Below, in pieces: positions 19,682 to 28,386 of a DNA stretch of 64,000 nucleotides (its first letter is position 1; each line of letters starts with the position of its first letter). Source of the DNA: JBEIQE01 sp040376705. Its GTDB lineage: Bacteria > Pseudomonadota > Alphaproteobacteria > UBA2400. The translations under genes were made by a program, and so were the position numbers. The stretch is from assembly GCA_040376705.1 (NCBI GenBank), contig JBEIQE010000002.1, forward strand, positions 62,001 to 126,000, given 5' to 3'. Under the pieces are notes generated by a model that saw only the letters and a program-made list of their open reading frames with translations, ran no database searches and was not told where the DNA came from.

Positions 19682-20923
19682 TTACCGCGTCTCCACAAAA
19701 TCGAGATCAGTGCTAAATGTCTCGCGCAAGGCAAACACTGCCATCACCGAGACGGCAAAGGTAGCCAGCCCCACAATTTGCGCCGCGCCCAAAGCGCCGA
19801 ACTCCGGCTTGAGGTAGGCAAAAGCGGTGGTGAGAATAACCGTCGAGCCGCGCACAAAGTTGGGCACAGTGGCGGTAACGCTCGAGCGGATGTTGGTGCC
19901 AAACTGCTCAGTCGCAGTAGTCAGCATCAAGGCCCAGTACCCAAGGCTAAAACCAGCGCAGAGGCACAGCATATAAAATGCCTGTGCACTGCCGTTGTGC
20001 AGGTTCAGCGCGAGGGCGGTAAAGCCAAGTGAGCCGAGCATGAAGATGAGAATGGCCTTGCGGCGGCTCCTCAGCCATTGCGAGAGGATGCCGCTGGCGA
20101 TATCGCCAAAGGTGAGGCCAAGATAGGTATAGAAAATGCCTTTGGCAGTAACGAGCGGCTCGGTAGTGCCTAAACTCAGGCCAATTTCTGGGCTGAAGGT
20201 CACTATCACACCCACGAAATACCAGATCGGCACACCGATGAGGATGCAGGCGATATAACGGCCAAATCGCTGTCGGGTAAGTAACAGGCGCATATCTCCG
20301 CGCGGGGCGGTGCTTACGGCAAGGCGCTTGAACAGCCCGCTCTCATTCACGCCTGCACGAATAACCAATAGGGCCAAGCCCATTACGCCGCCAACGATAT
20401 AGGCTGTGCGCCAGTCCACATGCTGCACCAGCGTAGCGCCAAACACAGCGCCGGCAATGCCAACCGCTGCCACAAAGGTGGTGGCGAGGCCGCGCTTTTC
20501 TTTGGGCATCAGCTCGGCCACCAGCGTAATGCCAGCACCGATTTCGCCCGCCAGACCCACACCGGCAATAAAGCGCAGCCAGGCATAAACCTCCACATCC
20601 TGCACATAGGCATTCGCCAGATTGGCGAGGGAATACATGAGGATCGAGCCGAACAACACCTGCACACGGCCCAGCCTGTCGCCCAGCCAGCCCCACAGAA
20701 TGCCGCCTACCAGCATGCCGATCATCTGCGCGTTTAAAAGGCGCACGCCCTGCGTGGTCAGCTCATCACCCACCAGGCCCAGCTCGGTCAGGCTCGAGAT
20801 GCGTACCATGGCAAACAGGGTGAGGTCGAAAATATCGACAAAGTAACCCAGCGCTGCCACCAGAATGGCGAGTTTGAGGTTACGGTCAAGCGTGGGGGCG
20901 AGCGTGGTTGGGGCAGTAGTCAT
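19682..20923 (-). CDS. MFS transporter
   Basis: Secondary transporter of 413 residues with about 12 transmembrane helices. The loop 2-3 signature of the major facilitator superfamily is seen as GWLGDRLGRVQ, and ELMPKEKRGLATTFVAAVG is like the TM5 region of sugar/metabolite-proton symporters. The N-terminus YFVDIFDLTLFAMVR also fits the sialate/metabolite:H+ group. The substrate cannot be inferred. It lies two bases upstream of the AT-rich small membrane protein gene, so the two may be co-expressed. Confidence 0.85.
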   Translation of the reverse strand: MTTAPTTLAPTLDRNLKLAILVAALGYFVDIFDLTLFAMVRISSLTELGLVGDELTTQGVRLLNAQMIGMLVGGILWGWLGDRLGRVQVLFGSILMYSLANLANAYVQDVEVYAWLRFIAGVGLAGEIGAGITLVAELMPKEKRGLATTFVAAVGIAGAVFGATLVQHVDWRTAYIVGGVMGLALLVIRAGVNESGLFKRLAVSTAPRGDMRLLLTRQRFGRYIACILIGVPIWYFVGVIVTFSPEIGLSLGTTEPLVTAKGIFYTYLGLTFGDIASGILSQWLRSRRKAILIFMLGSLGFTALALNLHNGSAQAFYMLCLCAGFSLGYWALMLTTATEQFGTNIRSSVTATVPNFVRGSTVILTTAFAYLKPEFGALGAAQIVGLATFAVSVMAVFALRETFSTDLDFVETR

Positions 20924-20967
20924 GCCCGCCAGTTTGCACGAAGGCCAACGCCTGTAAACCGGGACAG

Positions 20968-21657
20968 TTATTCAAGGCTGATGTTGTAATTCCGTTGTGC
21001 CCAAGCCGCCTGGCCATCATATTTCAGGTTCTTGGCGAGCTCAGCTGCGCTAGCCGGTTGGCCCGTGATGAGCTTATAGGCTTTCCTGCCAATCTGGCCG
21101 AGGGCACTGGCCTCGCTTTCGGGCTGCAGATCGCTCAGCTTTTTACAATCATATCCATTGGTTCTTACAGGGGCTGTTACCTTACATAGGCTGTCATCTG
21201 CCCCGCGATAATAATAGCTATAAGAAACAGCCTTGGCCGTCGTATTGACGTGGCGGCCAAAATATATACCTGTGCTATTCCCCGAAATCTCCCAATTACC
21301 GGTAAGATTGACAGCCTGATTCATGGCGATACGGCTTGTGGGCACATCCGTTGGCTGGCCGGTACATACTATCTTGCCCGGTTGTGGCTTGCAGCTGAGG
21401 ACGACCTGACCGAACTTATCCCGGCAGTATGCGCCGCCACTTATATTGCCCCCTTGTTCAACATGTGTGTTCAGGGCACTCCAGCACTGGTTAACGGAGT
21501 TAAACGAGCCGAGGTTGGTCGATGTTTTCACATAAAATGGTATCACGGCGCTACCGGAGAGGTCGTTTGTAGTGACAATCAGGTCATATCTGGGGCTTTG
21601 GGCCAAGGCCGTGCTGACGGCCAGAAAAGCCAGTGTGGCGGATAGAACTGCTTTCAT
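20968..21657 (-). CDS. Secreted protein with conserved cysteines, unknown
   Basis: Protein of 229 residues with a signal peptide (MKAVLSATLAFLAVSTALA, cut near AQS). The mature part has about six Cys that could form disulfides in the periplasm, and is otherwise polar and beta-rich. No known domain is recognised. It is divergent from the arginase-family gene, with 145 bases between the two starts, and 44 bases downstream of the MFS start on the same strand without apparent functional linkage. Confidence 0.6.
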   Translation of the reverse strand: MKAVLSATLAFLAVSTALAQSPRYDLIVTTNDLSGSAVIPFYVKTSTNLGSFNSVNQCWSALNTHVEQGGNISGGAYCRDKFGQVVLSCKPQPGKIVCTGQPTDVPTSRIAMNQAVNLTGNWEISGNSTGIYFGRHVNTTAKAVSYSYYYRGADDSLCKVTAPVRTNGYDCKKLSDLQPESEASALGQIGRKAYKLITGQPASAAELAKNLKYDGQAAWAQRNYNISLE

Positions 21658-21802
21658 CGTGGCGCTCCGTGTTTATGACTTTTCATACACTACTTGTCTT
21701 TGCCAGATCGGTTTGTGACTCTTCAATGAAATTCTGCTTGTGCGGCGCACAAGTTAAAGCCGGAGCCCGGCTCTTTCCATTAAGGGCAAATCACCCCATC
21801 TT

Positions 21803-22654
21803 ATGAGTATGATCCAGTCAGTCCTTCATTTCCCTGTGTGGCAGGGTGCCGGTGCACCGCATGGTTATCAGCGCGGGGCGGGGGTTTTACGCGGTATTGC
21901 CGCGGGCTATGGCCCGGTGGTGGATGTCGCTGTGGATAACACCGACTTTTCGGAAGAGAAGGGTAAAGTGAAGGCGTTCGAGACGCTGCGCCGCCATTTC
22001 GCCAAGGTCGAGGCCACCCTCAGCCACATGCCGCACCCGGTTTTGACCATCGGTGGTGATTGCGTGGCCGATTACATCTCGCTCGCGGCAGCCTTACAGC
22101 GCCATGGCGATAAAATGGCGCTGTTATGGGTTGATGCGCATCCAGACATCAACACGCCCGCCACTTCGCCCTCTGGCAATTTCCACGGTATGATGGTGCG
22201 CGCGCTGATGGGCGACGGGCCGGATGAGTTGACGGCCATGGTGCCGCATAAGCTCAAGCCTTCGCAGCTTTTCTATGTTGGCCTGCGCGACGCTGATATG
22301 GACCCCGAAGAATCCCGCATCATCGAAGCTGAAAGCATCTTTCGCATGACGGTTGCGGCGATGGAGCAGCATCAACTGAACCCGCTGTTCGAGGCGCTCA
22401 AGAAGGGCGGCTTCACGCATGTATATTTGCATGTAGATAGCGATGTGATGGATCTGGCCGATTACCCTCAAGCCGTAGTAGCCGTGCCGGGCGGGGTGAG
22501 CGCCAATGCCTTGGTCGCTTTCCTGCAGCAAGTACGCGCGCATTACCCGCTTGCTGGCGCTGCCCTTACCGAATACTCGCTCGAGTTCAGCGCCGGTCCT
22601 GCTGAAGAGGCTTTGGGACGCAAGCTGCTGGTTGATGGGTTGGGGATAGCATAA
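21803..22654 (+). CDS. Arginase/agmatinase-family protein
   Basis: Ureohydrolase-fold protein of 283 residues; members hydrolyse guanidino compounds such as arginine, agmatine or formiminoglutamate using two Mn ions. The ligand motifs are present as GGDC (84-87), DAHPD (111-115) and DSD (212-214). The first is unusual: in classical arginases it is GGDH, where the His binds metal A; Cys here marks a divergent subgroup, so the substrate should not be assumed. ATG at 21803 lacks a clear ribosome binding site; ATG at 21809 is possible. A strong hairpin separates it from the convergent gcrA. Confidence 0.85.
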   Translation: MSMIQSVLHFPVWQGAGAPHGYQRGAGVLRGIAAGYGPVVDVAVDNTDFSEEKGKVKAFETLRRHFAKVEATLSHMPHPVLTIGGDCVADYISLAAALQRHGDKMALLWVDAHPDINTPATSPSGNFHGMMVRALMGDGPDELTAMVPHKLKPSQLFYVGLRDADMDPEESRIIEAESIFRMTVAAMEQHQLNPLFEALKKGGFTHVYLHVDSDVMDLADYPQAVVAVPGGVSANALVAFLQQVRAHYPLAGAALTEYSLEFSAGPAEEALGRKLLVDGLGIA

Positions 22655-22656
22655 TT

Positions 22657-22702
22657 TTTGGCCCTCAAAACAAATCACCCCGCCGGTGAGGGCGGGGTGA
22701 TT
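22657..22702 (-). terminator. Terminator between gcrA and the arginase-family gene
   Basis: A perfect 12-bp stem (22673-22684 with 22691-22702) has a six-base loop. Read on the minus strand it is followed by TTTGTTTTG, so it terminates gcrA; it may also act weakly on the plus strand. Confidence 0.85.
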
Positions 22703-22724
22703 GTAACTTGTATGAAAGAGAAGC

Positions 22725-23114
22725 TTAGTTGCTGCTCTTCATTTTCTTGGGCTGGTAGGCCAGCTGCGAGTGCTCGGAGCAGTAAGGAATGCCAGCTGAA
22801 GCCGACTTGCCGCAGAAGTGGAAGTCAGACGCCAGCGGATCGCCAACCGGCCACTTGCACGAGCGATCGCCGAGCGCGAGAATGGTTGCGCTGCCGCCGC
22901 CGGTAACCGGCGAAACAGGTGTCGCATGCTCAAGCGGACGATGCTTGATCGGCGATGGACGGCCGGACAGCTTCAGGCGGTGAACCTTGCCGATTACGGC
23001 ATTACGTGACACGCCGCCAAGGGCGATGCCGATTTCGGAAGCGGTCTTACCCTGCGTCCACAGCTCACGTAATTTGGCCACACGTTCTTCGGTCCAGGTA
23101 TTCTCTGTTTGCAT
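22725..23114 (-). CDS. gcrA: GcrA family cell cycle regulator
   Basis: Protein of 129 residues of the GcrA family, confined to alphaproteobacteria. In Caulobacter, GcrA binds sigma-70 RNA polymerase and activates promoters carrying CcrM-methylated GANTC sites. The N-terminal DNA-binding helix-turn-helix is clear (TWTEERVAKLRELW, then SRNAVIGKVHRLKLSGRP). The C-terminal domain has the family's Cys/Trp segments CKWPVGDP and FCGKSASAGIPYCSEHS. The DNA upstream carries eight GANTC sites, a DnaA box and a CtrA-like site, so its control is likely tied to replication and methylation. A terminator follows the stop. Confidence 0.95.
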   Translation of the reverse strand: MQTENTWTEERVAKLRELWTQGKTASEIGIALGGVSRNAVIGKVHRLKLSGRPSPIKHRPLEHATPVSPVTGGGSATILALGDRSCKWPVGDPLASDFHFCGKSASAGIPYCSEHSQLAYQPKKMKSSN

Positions 23115-23213
23115 CGCTTGTATGTCTCCTTGAGTGGATCTGGTCTGAATTGCCTATTTTTTGGGCTATCTGGTTAACACCAAACAGTGGAAAACTGGTT
23201 CATCCCCCTGTTC

Positions 23214-23233
23214 GACACCATATATTGGGTGTC
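23214..23233. repeat. Inverted repeat upstream of gcrA
   Basis: GACACC (23214-23219) and GGTGTC (23228-23233) form a perfect 6-bp inverted repeat around an AT-rich spacer, about 100 bases upstream of the gcrA start. It could be a regulator site or a small hairpin. Confidence 0.5.
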
Positions 23234-23234
23234 A

Positions 23235-23495
23235 TTAACCTTAACCCTACCATAGGCGAGACTCGCCGGGGAGGGGTTAGTTGCTTAACGATTAGTTAGT
23301 AATAGTTAAGCAGGGGCACTGTAGGCGATGGATTCGGCCAGCGGTAGCCCCCAAACCCGAGTCGAGCCTGTGGATTATGCGGATATGTGTGGATGACTAG
23401 GTGCACAGACTCGCTAACACCCTGTGAGTCCTCGCCCAATACCCTTCCACAGGGGCATGGAATCGGATTCGGCTGTGTATAACTCTAACGACTCG
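23235..23495. promoter_or_regulatory. GANTC/DnaA-box/TTAA cluster: candidate oriC or cell-cycle control region
   Basis: This stretch fills most of the 385-base gap between gcrA and the YCII gene (23115-23499) and has no plausible ORF. Eight GANTC sites start at 23260, 23331, 23359, 23408, 23426, 23460, 23466 and 23490; one per 256 bases is expected by chance. Seven of the eight read GANTCG on the plus strand. A perfect DnaA-box match (TTATACACA on the minus strand, 23474-23482) and two one-mismatch boxes (23369-23377, 23388-23396) lie among them. To the left are repeated TTAA/TTAG words, including TTAACGATTAGTTAG (23285-23299), close to the CtrA motif TTAA-N7-TTAA, in an AT-rich patch. Whether it is an origin or the gcrA control region is inference. 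Confidence 0.6.
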
Positions 23496-23499
23496 GGGA

Positions 23500-23796
23500 T
23501 TAGTACGAGCGATCGACGAAAGTCTGGAACTCGGGATCGAATTTCACCGGATTGAACTCGATCAATTCATAGGTGGCCAGCTGCTCGCGGTGGAACGGAT
23601 CAGCCATAACGATAGCGTCAGCCCGTGCCTTGCTGTTGACCGACAGGAAGATGATGCCGCCGTTACGCGGATTCTGCGGGCCCGAGCAGATGGCCTCTTT
23701 ATTGGCATAGAGTGTATCGAGCCACTCGCGGTGCTCTAGTAAGAACGCATCAATCTCTTCAATCGGTTTGATGTAGGTGAGCTTGAGCATGAACAT
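23500..23796 (-). CDS. YCII-related (YciI-like) protein
   Basis: Protein of 98 residues of the YCII family, small ferredoxin-fold proteins with a conserved His-Asp pair thought to be enzymatic. ADPFHREQLATYELIEFNPV is the family's C-terminal signature, and the N-terminus MLKLTYIKPIEEIDAFLLEH fits too. ATG at 23796 has GGAAG about ten bases upstream; ATG at 23790 is an alternative. It starts six bases after the stop of the tandem phosphodiesterase-like gene, so the two form an operon. Its reaction is unknown. Confidence 0.85.
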   Translation of the reverse strand: MFMLKLTYIKPIEEIDAFLLEHREWLDTLYANKEAICSGPQNPRNGGIIFLSVNSKARADAIVMADPFHREQLATYELIEFNPVKFDPEFQTFVDRSY

Positions 23797-23802
23797 GAAG
23801 GC

Positions 23803-26073
23803 TTACTTCCGGTTATAATCGGCCAGCAGCAGGGCATGCATGGCCGGGTTGAAAATCGCCTGACCCTCGGCCGAGGTAAAGCTGGCCACGCGGTTACGGC
23901 CCACCAGCAAGGCAACCGGCGGGTTCTCACCCGGATAGGGCGGGCGCGACAGCATGGGGCCAATCAGGTTCTTGCGCACAAACTCAAAGTCGATGGGCGT
24001 ACCGATTTCGCGGCCCAGCTGCACCATGGCGCGGGCGCTATAAGCAGCCGAAAGTCCGCCAAACGGTACAAATACAACATCGTTGAGGCGCGCTACCAAG
24101 GTGCAAAGCGCAGGATCGCCCAAAAGGCGGCTGAGGGATTCGCAATTCGCGGCAATATCAGGCCGCGGCCCGAGACCCACATGGAAGGCATAGACCGCGC
24201 GGCAGAAGCTATAGGGCTCGCGCGGGTCGGTTGAGCGCACCATGATGCTGAGCGACTGGCGCAGCTCTTTCGACATATCGCCTAAATGCGGCTCGGCAAA
24301 CGCCAAGGCGCGGTCTTGTAAATGGAAGTGGCGGTAGATGCCCTCCACCTTGTTGCCGCGCCCTGTATGGTGCCAATGGCAGATGAGGGCGGCGAGCAGA
24401 ATGAGGCCGCGTGCCAGCGGGCTGGAGGCCGGAGCCTTGCGCTGGGTGGCGCGCTGCCCCAAGAGGTCGCATAGCAGTACCATATCAAGAATATGTGCTG
24501 CGTTATGGTAGGGGTTACGCTCGCCGTTCTCGATGTCATCCAGCGTGCCAGCACCGCGGCCTTCATCAATTTCGCGGGCGATGGTGGCGGCTGCGCGGTA
24601 CACTGCATCATCCACCCGCAGGCCGATGGTATCAAAGATATGCGCCACGACTGCGCTGACGATAGGTCCGGGTATGCCATGCAGGCGCTGCAAGGTATCG
24701 GCGGTATTTTCGGCCAGATTGATGCGCTGCATCAGCTCGCTCTGGTTGCCGCCCACCAGCTTTTCCATGTTCTTCATGGTCATGGTAAACGGCGGCATTT
24801 CAAAGAAGCCGGCATCGCCCAAGGCCTTGCGCACACTCTGGATGGATTCAAGCGAGGTGCCAGTTGGCGGTGGGCCCAGATTATCGGCCTCGGCTTTCAC
24901 TTCCTCAAAGATCGAGAGGTCGATACCGGGCTCTTCAGTATCTGCGGCCTGTTCTTCCTCGGTTGGCTCTTCGCCCATTTCTTCCATCAGGCGGGCATGG
25001 CCGTTCACCACATCCGGAATATTAGGGTTGAAGAAAGCTCCCATGCGCGAGCCGAACATGATGATCTGGTCTTTCGGCTCGCCTTTAAGAACGGGGCGTT
25101 CATCGCGGTTGGTGCGCGGGCGGGCGATGGCGTTGGCCAGCAGGGCAATATATTCGGCCTGCGCAAACGGGCGGGCCCATTCATCACGCAGGCGCGAGGT
25201 CTGCACGGCTGCGTAATCGGCCGTTAGTCCGGCCATGGCCAGCAGGTCGGCATCGCGCAGCATGGCGGCTACCTCGGCGGTATTGGCATGCTGGGTCTGG
25301 AACAGGGTGGAGAGAATTTCCATGCCCGATGGCGTGGGCGGCGGCGTGGGCCGCTGCTCATCCGGGTTCATGCGCGAGAGAATGCGCTGCCAGGCGACTG
25401 CCTGCCGCGCAAAGATATGCGGGCCTGAGGTATCGCTGGCGCGCACAATCAGGTCGATACGCAGCAGCTGGCCGGGGGTAACATGGCCAAGATAAGGTTT
25501 GGCAGTTTCAAGCGCGCGCTTCTCAAGCCGGAAGAAGATGCCGTTTTCCTCCGAGCCATCATGGTTCCAGTCATGAATCAGTGCAGTGAAGAGTAAAATC
25601 AGGCGGTCTTCCGCACTCATCGCGGTGTCCTGCCGCAGATCGAGCTGGGCTAACACATGCGCAGAGACCAGCGTTTCAAGCGTGTGCTGGCGGTTGTGGT
25701 AGGCGTTTTTGGTACCGGCAGCGAGGCCGCGGTCGTAATCGGCAGCAATCAGCTCGCCCGCATCCTTCAGCGGCAGCAGGGCGGGATGGTCGGTCGCAAA
25801 GTCGGTGATGATGCGCCAGATGAGCGAGAGCTTGGGCCCCTCGACTTCGGCAATCCGGTAGAAGAAGTTGGCCATGGCCTCGGCCAGTTCCTGTGGGTCA
25901 GGTGCGTCTGGCAGTTCAAACGGCATATCGGCAAAAGCAAAGCCGGCATCTGCCAGCGCCACCGCGAAAGTTTCGATTTCGGTGCGGAATCGTGGCAGGT
26001 CATCAGCCGCCAGCGGGGCGATTTTGCCCGAGGCGTCTAGTTGCTGCAGCAGCGAAAGCTCGATACCGTCCAC
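23803..26073 (-). CDS. Tandem phosphodiesterase-like HD-domain protein
   Basis: Protein of 756 residues made of two copies of a ~350-residue unit. Copy 1: DAGFAFADMPF (42-52), AYHNRQH (124-130), IHDWNHDG (166-173), DADLLAMAG (274-282), FFNP (347-350). Copy 2: DAGFFEMPPF (420-429), PYHNAAH (521-527), ICHWHHTG (564-571), LND (663-665), IFNP (740-743). The YHN-x-x-H and HD-x-x-H pattern with a later Asp is that of class I cyclic-nucleotide phosphodiesterases within the HD superfamily. Copy 1 keeps all metal ligands; copy 2 has CH in place of HD, so it is probably inactive. An acidic linker (about 360-400) joins them. GTG at 26073 has AAGGA six bases upstream. The substrate is unknown. Confidence 0.7.
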   Translation of the reverse strand: MDGIELSLLQQLDASGKIAPLAADDLPRFRTEIETFAVALADAGFAFADMPFELPDAPDPQELAEAMANFFYRIAEVEGPKLSLIWRIITDFATDHPALLPLKDAGELIAADYDRGLAAGTKNAYHNRQHTLETLVSAHVLAQLDLRQDTAMSAEDRLILLFTALIHDWNHDGSEENGIFFRLEKRALETAKPYLGHVTPGQLLRIDLIVRASDTSGPHIFARQAVAWQRILSRMNPDEQRPTPPPTPSGMEILSTLFQTQHANTAEVAAMLRDADLLAMAGLTADYAAVQTSRLRDEWARPFAQAEYIALLANAIARPRTNRDERPVLKGEPKDQIIMFGSRMGAFFNPNIPDVVNGHARLMEEMGEEPTEEEQAADTEEPGIDLSIFEEVKAEADNLGPPPTGTSLESIQSVRKALGDAGFFEMPPFTMTMKNMEKLVGGNQSELMQRINLAENTADTLQRLHGIPGPIVSAVVAHIFDTIGLRVDDAVYRAAATIAREIDEGRGAGTLDDIENGERNPYHNAAHILDMVLLCDLLGQRATQRKAPASSPLARGLILLAALICHWHHTGRGNKVEGIYRHFHLQDRALAFAEPHLGDMSKELRQSLSIMVRSTDPREPYSFCRAVYAFHVGLGPRPDIAANCESLSRLLGDPALCTLVARLNDVVFVPFGGLSAAYSARAMVQLGREIGTPIDFEFVRKNLIGPMLSRPPYPGENPPVALLVGRNRVASFTSAEGQAIFNPAMHALLLADYNRK

Positions 26074-26215
26074 AAAAATCCTTACAAAACAAACATTTAC
26101 ACGCAAAAATATACGGAATATCAGTCTGCCAGTTTATAGTTAAGTTAACGCTACCAAGTTTGCGCCCCACTGATACAAAGGCTAGCAAATTGACGCATTT
26201 GCAACAGGAGGCCTC

Positions 26216-26995
26216 ATGACCCAGCCCATTTCTCCCCTCGCCAAGCGCGCCATTCCGCTCATCGACCTGACCGAGCTGGCCCCCACCGCTACGTCTGAGC
26301 AGATTAGCGCCCTGTGCCACAAGGCGGCTGGTTTGCCTGTGGCTGTAGCGGCTGTTTGCGTGCGCCCCGAGTTTGTGGCTCTGGCTAAAGGTATTCTTAA
26401 AAGCACGGCCATCAAGGTGGCGACGGTCATCAACTTCCCCACTGCGGCTGAGGGCAGTGAGGTTAAGGGCGCGAATATCGCTCTAGCTCCGCAGGTGCAG
26501 GAAACGCAGCAGGCCATAGCAGCGGGTGCAGATGAGATTGACCTGGTGTTTGCCTACAAGAGCTTTATTGCTGGCGACAGGGCAGGGCCGCTTAAGGTGG
26601 TCGAGTCGGTGAAGGCCGCCTGTGGTGACGCCAAGCTGAAGGTTATTCTCGAGAGCGGCGCTTATGGCGATCTGGCCATTCTGCGCTCAGCCTGTGATGG
26701 CGTGATCGATATGGGGGCCGATTTCCTTAAAACATCCACCGGTTTACATGCACAAGGTGCAACGCCCGAAGCTGTGCGCGTGCTGTGCGAGGCTAGCAAG
26801 GCGGTAGGCAAGCTGGTGAGCATCAAGGTTTCAGGTGGTGTGCGCACCGCCGAACAGGTACAGGAATATCTCGACGTTGTGGCAGATTTAATGGGACTGA
26901 ACTGGATTACACCTGAGCATGTACGTATCGGGGCCAGCAAACTCGTCGATAACCTGCTCATCCCCGCGCCTGTAGCAGAAACGGCAGGTTACTAA
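26216..26995 (+). CDS. deoC: Deoxyribose-phosphate aldolase
   Basis: Cleaves 2-deoxyribose 5-phosphate to glyceraldehyde 3-phosphate and acetaldehyde in deoxynucleoside catabolism. It is a class I aldolase of 259 residues: the Schiff-base Lys is Lys172 in FLKTSTG, the second active-site Lys is Lys204 in SIKVSGGVR, and Asp109 lies in EIDLVF. AGGAGG sits four bases before the ATG. deoA starts directly after the TAA, so the two are translated as a unit; together they degrade thymidine to central metabolites. Confidence 0.97.
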   Translation: MTQPISPLAKRAIPLIDLTELAPTATSEQISALCHKAAGLPVAVAAVCVRPEFVALAKGILKSTAIKVATVINFPTAAEGSEVKGANIALAPQVQETQQAIAAGADEIDLVFAYKSFIAGDRAGPLKVVESVKAACGDAKLKVILESGAYGDLAILRSACDGVIDMGADFLKTSTGLHAQGATPEAVRVLCEASKAVGKLVSIKVSGGVRTAEQVQEYLDVVADLMGLNWITPEHVRIGASKLVDNLLIPAPVAETAGY

Positions 26996-28315
26996 ATGCT
27001 GCCGCAGGAAATCATCCGCATCAAACGCGATGGTGGCACTTTGGCCGCTGATCAGATTGCCGAGTTTATTGGTGGTGTGACCAGGAACAGCGTTACAGAA
27101 GGGCAGGTAGCGGCTTTCTGCATGGCGGTGCTGTGGCGCGGTATGAGCATGCCTGAGCGTGTGGCACTTACCAAGGCTATGGCCACCTCGGGCCGCACCA
27201 TGGAGTGGCGCTCGCTTAACCTGCCGGGGCCTGTGCTGGATAAACATTCAACCGGTGGTGTGGGCGATAAAACCAGCCTTGTGCTTGCACCGCTGGTGGC
27301 AGCCTGTGGTGGCTTCGTGCCGATGATTGCCGGGCGCGGCCTTGGCCATACCGGCGGCACAATTGATAAGCTCGATAGTATCGCTGGTTATAACACACAG
27401 GCCGATCACGCGACTTTCAGCAAGGTGGTGAAGACAGTTGGTTGTGCCATTATCGGCCAGACGCCAGACTTGGCACCAGCTGATAAGCGCATCTACTCAA
27501 TCCGCGATACCACCAGCACAGTTGAATCCATCGACCTGATTACCGCGTCCATCCTCTCCAAGAAAATCGCCGCCGGGCTTGATTGTCTGGTTATGGATGT
27601 GAAGTTCGGTAACGGCGCTTTCATGCAGGACTATGACAAGGCCAAGGCGCTGGCCGAGAGCATTGCCAGTGTGGCCACTGGTGCAGGCGTTAAAACCACG
27701 GCGCTGCTTACCGATATGAATCAGGTGCTCGGCCGTACAGCCGGTAACGCGCTTGAGGTGGTTGAGTGCATTGAATGGCTTAAGGGGGCCAAGCCCGAGG
27801 CGCGCATGGCCGAGGTTACCTATGCACTTGCAGCTGACCTGCTGGTGCTCGGTGGTTTGGCTAAAGACCGCGCCGAAGGTGTGGCCAAATGTGAGGCAGC
27901 TATTGCCTCGGGTGCTGCAGCCGAGAAGTTTGCCCAGATGGTGGCGGGCCTTGGCGGGCCTGCGGATATTCTCGAGAGCTATGAGCGCCACCTGCCCAAG
28001 GCCAGGGTACGGTTTGAAGTACAGCCCGCACAGCCGGGTGTAATAGCTGGTATGGATGTGCGCGCCATAGGTGTGGCGATTGTCGAGCTGGGTGGGGGCA
28101 GGGCTGCACCGGGCGACAAGATCGATCACGCGGTGGGCCTGACCGACTTTGCGCAGATTGGTGAAACAATAGGCACTGGCAGGCCTCTGGCCGTGGTGCA
28201 TGCGCAGGACGAGGCCACTGCCAAGGCGATGGCCGCCAAGCTGCTCGCCAGTGTAAGCCTTTCTGCTGATTATAAAATTACGCCAATTTTACGTGAGCAG
28301 GTTGCGGCAGCCTAA
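26996..28315 (+). CDS. deoA: Thymidine phosphorylase
   Basis: Phosphorolyses thymidine or deoxyuridine to the base and 2-deoxyribose 1-phosphate; a phosphopentomutase (not in this window) then supplies the deoC substrate. At 439 residues it has the length of the dimeric bacterial enzyme. The nucleoside phosphorylase signature is seen as STGGVGDKTSLVLAPLVAAC and AGRGLGHTGGTIDKL. Its ATG touches the deoC stop codon. Cytidine deaminase at 11.2-12.1 kb belongs to the same salvage network but is not linked. Confidence 0.97.
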   Translation: MLPQEIIRIKRDGGTLAADQIAEFIGGVTRNSVTEGQVAAFCMAVLWRGMSMPERVALTKAMATSGRTMEWRSLNLPGPVLDKHSTGGVGDKTSLVLAPLVAACGGFVPMIAGRGLGHTGGTIDKLDSIAGYNTQADHATFSKVVKTVGCAIIGQTPDLAPADKRIYSIRDTTSTVESIDLITASILSKKIAAGLDCLVMDVKFGNGAFMQDYDKAKALAESIASVATGAGVKTTALLTDMNQVLGRTAGNALEVVECIEWLKGAKPEARMAEVTYALAADLLVLGGLAKDRAEGVAKCEAAIASGAAAEKFAQMVAGLGGPADILESYERHLPKARVRFEVQPAQPGVIAGMDVRAIGVAIVELGGGRAAPGDKIDHAVGLTDFAQIGETIGTGRPLAVVHAQDEATAKAMAAKLLASVSLSADYKITPILREQVAAA

Positions 28316-28386
28316 GCTGTAGAACCCTTGCGTTTGGCCAGCTGCCGGATTAAACCATTCGAGCTTTATTTTCATGAGGTTTTGCC

